In this document: positions 5,587 to 9,726 of the stretch, piece by piece
Position numbering within the stretch: the first letter of the stretch is position 1
Layout: each line of letters opens with the position of its first letter
Source of the DNA: a bacterium
GTDB lineage: Bacteria; Bacillota; Clostridia; Oscillospirales; Oscillospiraceae
Assembly: GCA_004562395.1 (NCBI GenBank)
Contig: SFQY01000079.1
Location: forward strand, 1 to 9,726
Direction of reading: 5' to 3'
DNA length: 9,726 bases
The notes under the pieces: generated by a model
What the model was told of the DNA's origin: nothing
What the model saw: only the letters and a program-made list of their open reading frames with translations
The model's database searches: none
Translations under genes and position numbers: made by a program

Positions 5587-6000
5587 GGCACGGCGATAGC
5601 CGTGACGGATGAGGGGAAACGTGGAGATTTCCCCAGCGGCTCGATCAATTGGAATTTGACGTTATCATAATTCGTAGGGCGGGGTCATGACCCCGCCGAC
5701 CAGGTTCCGGTTTTTGACCAGGGAGCATTCAACGGAATTGCCAGGAAATCGTTACATTTCGGCGGGGGCCGTTCAACATACCGATCGGAAACTTGCAGCG
5801 GGTCGGCGGGGTCATGACCCCGCCCTACGCCCCTCCCGTCAAACAGGAGTTTGTATAGACGACGGAACAATACCTTCCCCCGGGGGAAGGTATTGCGCGG
5901 CCCTCATCCTTACAAATTCCAATGGATCGATCCGCTGCGTAAAACCGGCAGACCCAAAAGAAAACCTTCCGACCTTCCCCCCGAGGGGAAGGTCTTGGGG
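5562..6000. repeat. Composite mosaic element between the lysis genes and patA
   Basis: There is no gene. Order: a type II left end (hairpin at 5565-5586, GACGGATGAGGGG, GAGATTTCCCCAGCGG, link GATCAATTGGAATTTG to 5659). Then a 157-bp unit with perfect 27-bp inverted termini, 5673-5699 and 5803-5829, each containing the 20-base palindrome GGCGGGGTCATGACCCCGCC. Then a tight junction CAAACAGGAGTTTG (about 5840-5853), where a right and a left link meet. Then a perfect 26-base palindrome (5869-5894). Last, a right link and type II arm (CAAATTCCAATGGATCGATC near 5915, AAAACCGGCAGACCC) ending in a CCTTCCCCCC/GGGGAAGG hairpin at about 5974-5992. It reads as two elements joined back to back. It ends a few bases from the patA stop. 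Confidence 0.75.
5869..5894. repeat. Perfect 26-base palindrome
   Basis: AATACCTTCCCCC is followed directly by its exact reverse complement. It is the cleanest copy of the CCTTCCCCC core, which recurs in less perfect form near 101, 271, 420, 4083, 5140, 9479 and 9593. It would extrude as a cruciform or fold as a hairpin in RNA of either strand. Confidence 0.85.
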
Positions 6001-6006
6001 AAACGG

Positions 6007-7140
6007 TTACAGACTCCCCAGAAACGTCTCCATCCGGTCCAACCCGGCCTCCAGATCCCGGTCGGCGCAGCAGTAGGACAGCCGCAGGTACCCCTCGGCG
6101 CCGAAGCAGCTGCCGGGGACGGCGGCGACCCTTGCCTCCCGGATCATCCGGGTACAAACTGTAGCACTGTCCAGGCCGAATTCCCCGATCCGGGGGAAAA
6201 CGTAGAAGGCCCCCTCCGGCTCCGGGAAGGTCAGCCCCATGGCCCGGAGCCTGCCGGTGACGTAGGCCCGCCGCCGGGCGTAAACCTCCCGCATGGGCGA
6301 GGGGTCCACAGCCAGGGCGGCCACGGCGGCGTCCTGGATGAAGGTGGGCACCGCGGTGATCTGGGCGGCGCTGAGCAGCAGCAGCCGGTCCATGACGTAG
6401 TCCGGGCAGGTCAGATACCCCACCCGCCAGCCGGTCATGGCGTAGGGCTTGCTGAAGCTCTGGCACAGAATCACCTGATCACGCAGCTCCGGGTCCAGGC
6501 TCAGGTCCGGACACTGAGTGCCGTAGCACAGGGCGTTGTAGACGTTGTCGCAGATCAGGAAAATGGGCCGCCCCAGCACCGCCGCCTTCACCGCCGCCAG
6601 ACTCTCCCGGCTGAGGACCACCCCCGTGGGGTTGCAGGGGGAGTTGAGGACGATGGCCTTGGTCCTGGGGGTGATGGCCGCCTCCAGAGCCTGCCGGGTG
6701 ATCTGAAAGTCCGTCTTTGTCACGTCCAGGGGAACGGTCTCGGCCCCGGCCACGGTGGCGATGGTTTCATAGAGCCCGAATCCCGGGGTGGGGACGATGA
6801 TTTCCTCCCCGGGATTCAGAATCCCCAGCAGGGCCGTGAACAGCCCCTGGCAGGCCCCCAGGGTGATCAGCACCTGCTCCGGCGTCACGACGTGGCCCCG
6901 GGCGGTCTCGAAGTCCGCCGCTGCCCGGCGCAGGACCTCGGTGCCCTGGTTGGGGGCGTAGTGGGTCCGGCCCGCCGCCAGAGCCGCCGCCGCCGCGTCC
7001 ACAATGGGCCGGGGGGTGTCGAAGTCCGGCTCCCCGATGGTGAGCATCACGCAGCCCGGGGTCTGCCGGGCCAGGTTGGTGTAGACCCGGATGGGGCTTC
7101 GCCGCAGGGGGGTCAGGTTTCGGTTCATGGAAATGTTCAT
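6007..7140 (-). CDS. patA: PLP-dependent aminotransferase, probable N-acetyl-LL-DAP aminotransferase
   Basis: This 377-residue fold-type I (class I/II) aminotransferase shows the full set of motifs: GEPDFDTP (36-43), the cofactor-site GACQG (95-99), NPTG (170-173), D198 in CDNVY, the Schiff-base K231 in SFSKPYAMTGWRVGY (228-242), and the carboxylate-binding R353 in YLRLSY. Length is normal for the family. The reaction proposed from context is glutamate-dependent amination of N-acetyl-2-amino-6-oxopimelate to N-acetyl-LL-DAP, as for Bacillus PatA/DapX. It overlaps the upstream deacetylase by four bases (ATGA), so the pair is coupled, and dapH lies divergently beyond. The ATG at 7140 is preferred over Met5 because of the overlap and an upstream GGAG. 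An aspartate or other amino-acid transaminase is the alternative if context is ignored. Confidence 0.85.
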   Translation of the reverse strand: MNISMNRNLTPLRRSPIRVYTNLARQTPGCVMLTIGEPDFDTPRPIVDAAAAALAAGRTHYAPNQGTEVLRRAAADFETARGHVVTPEQVLITLGACQGLFTALLGILNPGEEIIVPTPGFGLYETIATVAGAETVPLDVTKTDFQITRQALEAAITPRTKAIVLNSPCNPTGVVLSRESLAAVKAAVLGRPIFLICDNVYNALCYGTQCPDLSLDPELRDQVILCQSFSKPYAMTGWRVGYLTCPDYVMDRLLLLSAAQITAVPTFIQDAAVAALAVDPSPMREVYARRRAYVTGRLRAMGLTFPEPEGAFYVFPRIGEFGLDSATVCTRMIREARVAAVPGSCFGAEGYLRLSYCCADRDLEAGLDRMETFLGSL

Positions 7141-8222
7141 AGTTTCTCCGCCAATTCCTCAAAAAAGTCCGCGCCCGCTTCCAGCACGGCGTCGTCAAAG
7201 TCAAAGGTGTCCGCGTGGAGGGCCGGGGTGTCCCCCACCCCCAGGAAGAAGAACAGCCCCGGCAGCCGCCGCTGGTACCAGGAAAAGTCCTCGGCGGTCA
7301 TGGAGGGGGCCTCCAATTCCCGGAAATCCACCCGCTGCCGCACCCTCCGGTACAGCCCTTCCGGATTCCACACGGCCGGGTAGCCCTGGGTCATGTGCAG
7401 CTTCACGGTGCAGCCGAAGTCCTTCTCCACCTGCCGGCAGATCTCCCCCAGCCCCTGCTGAAGGAAATCGAAAACGTTGTCCTCATAGGCCCGGAGGGAG
7501 CCCTCCAGCCGGGTGTGGGCGGAGAGGGCGTTGCGGACGGTGCCGCTCTGGAAAAACCCGAATTTCAGCAGCCGGAGCACCCCCTGAGGCAGCGACGATT
7601 CCAGCTCCCCGGCCCGGCGGTACAGCTCCGCCCCGGCGGCCAGGGCGTCCACCCCCTCGCTGGCCCGGGCGATGTGGGCGGATTTTCCGTAAATGTCCAC
7701 GTTCACCTCGCAGGACCGGGCCATCAATGCCCCGGGACGGCTGAAAACAGTGCCAAAAGGAAGCCCCGGCCACAGGTGCAGCCCGAAGACCGCCTCCACC
7801 CGGTAGGTTTCGAAAATTCCCGTCTGGCACAGGTCCCTGGCCCCGCCGGTGGTCTCCTCCGCGGGCTGGAACAGCAGCAGTACGTTGTGGGGCAGGCTCT
7901 GCTTGCGGCTCAGCCGCCGGGCCAGCTCCAGGACAATGGCCATGTGGCCGTCGTGGCCGCAGGCGTGCATCCGCCCGGGATGCCGGGAGGCGTAGTCCGC
8001 CCCGGTCCTCTCGGCCATGGGCAGAGCGTCGGCGTCCGCCCGGAAGGCGATGGCCGAGGGCCGCCCAAAGTCAAACCAGGCGCACAGCGCCCCCTCCATG
8101 GGGGAAAAGAGCCGGCAGTTCAGCCCCTCCAGAGCCCCCCGCAGATAACAAACCGTCTCCGTCAGCGCCCGGTCCAGCTCCGGAATCCCATGCAGCGCCC
8201 TCCGGTCCTCCCGTATTCCCAT
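7137..8222 (-). CDS. dapL: M20-family N-acetyldiaminopimelate deacetylase
   Basis: This 361-residue M20D metallo-amidohydrolase probably removes acetate from N-acetyl-LL-DAP to give LL-DAP. Motifs in order: LHGIPELD (10-17), RADADALPM (61-69), the metal-site HACGHDGH (86-93, with C88 and H90), PAEE (120-123, with the catalytic-type glutamate), GLHLWP (147-152), a dimerisation/lid domain at about 165-275, AEDFSWY (310-316) and H336 near the C-terminus. This layout matches aminoacyl-deacetylases of the DapEL/HipO group; substrate choice comes from the neighbouring patA and dapH. The ATG at 8222 is chosen because CCGAAGGAGG lies eight bases upstream; the frame is open further upstream, but only through a repeat arm. 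The symbol dapL here means the deacetylase, not the unrelated LL-DAP aminotransferase. A general hippurate-type hydrolase is the alternative. Confidence 0.87.
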   Translation of the reverse strand: MGIREDRRALHGIPELDRALTETVCYLRGALEGLNCRLFSPMEGALCAWFDFGRPSAIAFRADADALPMAERTGADYASRHPGRMHACGHDGHMAIVLELARRLSRKQSLPHNVLLLFQPAEETTGGARDLCQTGIFETYRVEAVFGLHLWPGLPFGTVFSRPGALMARSCEVNVDIYGKSAHIARASEGVDALAAGAELYRRAGELESSLPQGVLRLLKFGFFQSGTVRNALSAHTRLEGSLRAYEDNVFDFLQQGLGEICRQVEKDFGCTVKLHMTQGYPAVWNPEGLYRRVRQRVDFRELEAPSMTAEDFSWYQRRLPGLFFFLGVGDTPALHADTFDFDDAVLEAGADFFEELAEKL

Positions 8223-8280
8223 AATCAAAACCTCCTTCGGCTGTAAGAGATATGAGATATCAGATATCAGATATAAGATG
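8223..8280 (-). promoter_or_regulatory. Leader of dapL with 7-bp repeats next to the ribosome binding site
   Basis: The minus-strand ribosome binding site GGAGG (8235-8231) lies eight bases before ATG 8222. About eleven bases upstream of it begins a tract of 7-mers (8247-8280; on the + strand GAGATAT twice, CAGATAT twice, then AAGATG). Further upstream is the hairpin ATCCCC/GGGGAT at 8285-8299. I found no convincing -35/-10 pair; the promoter may lie inside or beyond the repeat element. No lysine riboswitch or T-box could be recognised. Confidence 0.5.
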
Positions 8281-8620
8281 CGGTATCCCCTCCGGGGATG
8301 ATTTTGAAATCCCATTTCCGGCCATCGTCTTTCATAAGCGCACCGATAAATTGGAATTTGTGGGGGTGTTCCGTAGGGCGGGGTCATGACCCCGCCGACC
8401 CGCTGCGAGTTTCCGATCGGTTGGTTGAACGGAAAATGGCTCGTTCATACCGTAGGGCTTATGGCTCGCCCCCGCCAAAACGGGGTCATGACATAAGCCC
8501 TACGCCCCCGTCAAACACCAATTTATCGGGCAGCTGAGGAAAGCCAATACGCATATTTTTTAAATTCATCCCCGAAGGGGATCCCACATCTTATATCTCA
8601 TATCCCCTATCTTATATCTG
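8247..8620. repeat. Best preserved mosaic element: inverted type I arms around a GTAGGGC core
   Basis: The two arms are inverted copies. The left has 7-mers at 8247-8280, hairpin 8285-8299 and link GATAAATTGGAATTTG to 8360. The right has link CAAACACCAATTTATCGGGC from about 8514, GAGGAAAGCCAATACGCAT, a T run, hairpin ATCCCC-GAA-GGGGAT at 8568-8582 and 7-mers at 8587-8620. They diverge most between hairpin and link. The core (8373-8504) starts GTAGGGCGGGGTCATGAC and ends in inverted form TCATGACATAAGCCCTAC, with an internal GTAGGGC copy. It has 99 identical bases with 4887-4985. About 374 bp in total, with no credible coding sequence. It sits between the divergent dapL and dapH genes, forming the dapL leader and ending about 85 bases before the dapH promoter. 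Confidence 0.8.
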
Positions 8621-8704
8621 CCCCCGATCTGCCCCCTCTCCCCAGGAACGGACAAAAATTTGCCTCCATTATACCCGTTCCCCCGGTCCCTGTCAATTTC
8701 CCCC

Positions 8705-8733
8705 TTGCCTTTTCCGGGGAAAACTGCTATGCT
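8705..8733 (+). promoter_or_regulatory. Probable dapH promoter
   Basis: TTGCCT (8705-8710) and TATGCT (8728-8733) are separated by 17 bases. A TGC directly before the -10 box makes it an extended -10 promoter. Each box matches the sigma-A consensus at four of six positions. A start site near 8740 would give a leader of about 30 bases. It lies in the non-repeat part of the divergent gap (8628-8772). Confidence 0.5.
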
Positions 8734-8772
8734 TAACCGGAAAAAATCCCCCCGGAAAAGGAGAGAGAACCC

Positions 8773-9465
8773 ATGAACGCACAGGAAATCATTGAATATA
8801 TCCGCACCTCGGAGAAGAAGACCCCGGTGAAGGTCTACGTCTGGGAGAAGACCCCGGTGGCCTTCCCCAACTGCCGGGAGTTCCCGGCGGGCCAGGGCTG
8901 CAAGATCGTCTTCGGCGACTGGAAGGACGTGGCCCCGGTGCTGAGGGCCAACGAGTTTGACCATGTGGAGATCGAGAACGGCTGCCGCAACTCCGCCATC
9001 CCCCTGCTGGACCTGAAGGACATCCCCGCCCGGATCGAGCCGGGTGCCGTCATCCGGGAGCAGGTGGAGATCGGGCCCAACGCCGTGATCATGATGGGGG
9101 CGGTGATCAACATCGGCGCCGTCATCGGCGAGGGCACCATGATCGACATGGGGGCGGTGCTGGGAGGCCGGGCCACCGTAGGCCGCCGCTGCCACGTGGG
9201 CGCCGGAGCGGTGCTGGCCGGAGTGGTGGAGCCCGCCTCGGCCACCCCGGTGGTCATCGAGGACAACGTCCTCATCGGGGCCAACGCGGTGGTCATCGAG
9301 GGCTGCCGGGTGGGCCATGACGCGGTGGTGGCAGCGGGAGCCGTGGTGGTCTCCGACGTGGCCCCCAACACCGTGGTAGCCGGCTGCCCCGCCCGGGTCA
9401 TCAAAACCAAGGACGAAAAAACCGCCTCCAAAACCGCCCTGGTAGAGGCCTTAAGAACCCTGTAA
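8773..9465 (+). CDS. dapH: 2,3,4,5-tetrahydropyridine-2,6-dicarboxylate N-acetyltransferase
   Basis: This 230-residue cytoplasmic enzyme transfers acetyl from acetyl-CoA to tetrahydrodipicolinate, the first step of the acetylase branch of DAP/lysine synthesis. Residues 1 to about 85 match the DapH N-terminal domain (EIIEYIRTSEKKTPVKVYVW; FPAGQGCKIVFGDWKDV). Residues 87-205 are a left-handed beta-helix of hexapeptide repeats (IGPNAVIMMGAVINIGAVIG, VGRRCHVGAGAVLAGVV, VLIGANAVVIEG) with an extra loop VVEPASATPV at about 151-160. This loop and the N-terminal domain separate DapH from generic acetyltransferases. The length is typical. AAAGGAG at 8757-8763 lies nine bases before the ATG. It diverges from dapL-patA, which catalyse the next steps in the order patA then dapL. 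Confidence 0.93.
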   Translation: MNAQEIIEYIRTSEKKTPVKVYVWEKTPVAFPNCREFPAGQGCKIVFGDWKDVAPVLRANEFDHVEIENGCRNSAIPLLDLKDIPARIEPGAVIREQVEIGPNAVIMMGAVINIGAVIGEGTMIDMGAVLGGRATVGRRCHVGAGAVLAGVVEPASATPVVIEDNVLIGANAVVIEGCRVGHDAVVAAGAVVVSDVAPNTVVAGCPARVIKTKDEKTASKTALVEALRTL

Positions 9466-9475
9466 AGCGCGGCGC

Positions 9476-9500
9476 AAAACCTTCCCCCTCGGGGGAAGGT
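9476..9500 (-). terminator. Possible terminator hairpin after dapH
   Basis: ACCTTCCCCC (9479-9488) pairs with GGGGGAAGGT (9491-9500) 14 bases after the dapH stop. The flanking A run (9476-9479) gives a short T run only on the minus strand, so the geometry favours minus-strand termination. The stem alone may slow or protect the dapH transcript 3' end. It is also the left end of a type II repeat arm. Confidence 0.35.
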
Positions 9501-9726
9501 GGCAGCCCGAAGGGCTGACGGATGAGGGGAAACGTAGAGATTTCCCCAGCGGCCCGATAAATAGGTGTTTGTAAGGACGAGTGCCGCACAATACCTTCCC
9601 CCGGGGGGCAATGTCATCAACTTAAGTACCAAGGTACCGTCTACCTCTGTCATTGCGAGGAGCGCAGCGACGTGGCAATCCGTTTTCTCCTTGGTAACAT
9701 GTTCGAAATCGGGACGCTGCAAGGGG
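9479..9726. repeat. Mosaic repeat element running off the window
   Basis: A type II arm (hairpin 9479-9500, GGCAGCCCGAAGGGCTGACG, GATGAGGGGAAACG, GAGATTTCCCCAGCGGCCCG, link ending TAGGTGTTTG at about 9571) leads into TAAGGACGAGTGCCGCAC and a CCTTCCCCC core. It then enters the inverted ATGTCATCAACTTAAG module (to 9626), which also occurs at 79-110, 270-302 and 396-429. After the GGTACC palindrome near 9634 comes a different dispersed repeat (9650-9680). The right arm is not in the window. No gene is seen from 9466 to the end. Confidence 0.7.
9650..9680. repeat. TCATTGCGAGGAGCG-type dispersed repeat
   Basis: TCATTGCGAGGAGCGCAGCG followed by ACGTGGCAATC matches, from memory, a short intergenic repeat of the form CATTGCGAGGAGCG...GCAATCC seen in many unrelated bacterial genomes. 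The ends ATTGC and GCAAT can pair. It differs from the other modules in the window and occurs once here. Confidence 0.55.

Noticed and set aside
5851..7383. Long + strand open frame (510 codons) opposite patA and dapL
   Set aside because: It is a GC-rich antisense shadow with low-complexity G/P/R-rich translation. The minus strand carries complete catalytic motifs.
8223..8387. Upstream extension of the M20 deacetylase to 8387
   Set aside because: The added residues translate the 7-mer and hairpin arm. A strong GGAGG lies before ATG 8222 and the protein length then fits the family.
8621..8772. Lysine riboswitch or T-box upstream of dapH
   Set aside because: About 150 bases of leader are available but I found no conserved riboswitch core or T-box motif. 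An extended -10 promoter close to the gene leaves too short a transcript leader.
79..9626. Prophage att sites from the TTAAGTTGATGACATTGCCC module present at both ends of the window
   Set aside because: The module occurs four times in both orientations as part of the dispersed repeat family and no integrase is adjacent, so it is not evidence of an attachment site.
1..9726. CRISPR array
   Set aside because: The repeats are not regularly spaced, lack unique spacers of uniform length, occur in both orientations between genes, and no cas gene is present.

Overview
The window looks like chromosomal DNA of a GC-rich member of the Clostridia, plausibly a gut Oscillospiraceae/Ruminococcaceae relative. 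This rests on strong AAAGGAGG ribosome binding sites, a BppU-type siphophage tail protein of the Firmicutes kind, an acetylase-branch diaminopimelate (DAP) pathway, and families of GC-rich palindromic intergenic repeats. The taxon is an inference; no rRNA or other marker gene is present.

Layout. Positions 611-5561 (+ strand) hold the distal tail and lysis end of a prophage or phage-derived particle: a BppU/tail-fibre protein, a second distal tail protein, two small proteins, an M15 peptidoglycan peptidase, a one-TM small protein and a three-TM holin-like protein. All are intact. No capsid, terminase, integrase or attachment site is visible. Positions 6007-8222 (- strand) hold a translationally coupled pair, a PatA-like aminotransferase and an M20 deacetylase. 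Positions 8773-9465 (+ strand) hold dapH. DapH, PatA and DapL carry out three consecutive steps (acetylation, transamination, deacetylation) that make LL-DAP for lysine and peptidoglycan. The genes are divergent rather than one operon.

The most unusual feature is the DNA between genes. Apart from the gene overlaps, each of the seven gaps (1-610, 2404-2923, 3940-4310, 4692-5225, 5562-6006, 8223-8772, 9466-9726) is filled by a mosaic of the same few repeat modules. Outer arms carry degenerate 7-bp tandem repeats of AGATAT type, an ATCCCC/GGGGAT hairpin and a link ending near CAATTGGTGTTTG. A second arm type carries CCTTCCCCC/GGGGGAAGG and ends in GACGGATGAGGGG. Arms face each other as inverted repeats around interchangeable cores: a 110-130 bp GTAGGGC...GCCCTAC core, a CCTTCCCCC palindrome, or a GATGAGGAACGGCGATATG module. 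The best preserved unit (8247-8620) separates dapL from dapH. The elements supply the 5' leaders of several genes and at least one likely minus-strand terminator. No repeat copy encodes a convincing protein, so mobilisation, if any, would have to be in trans.
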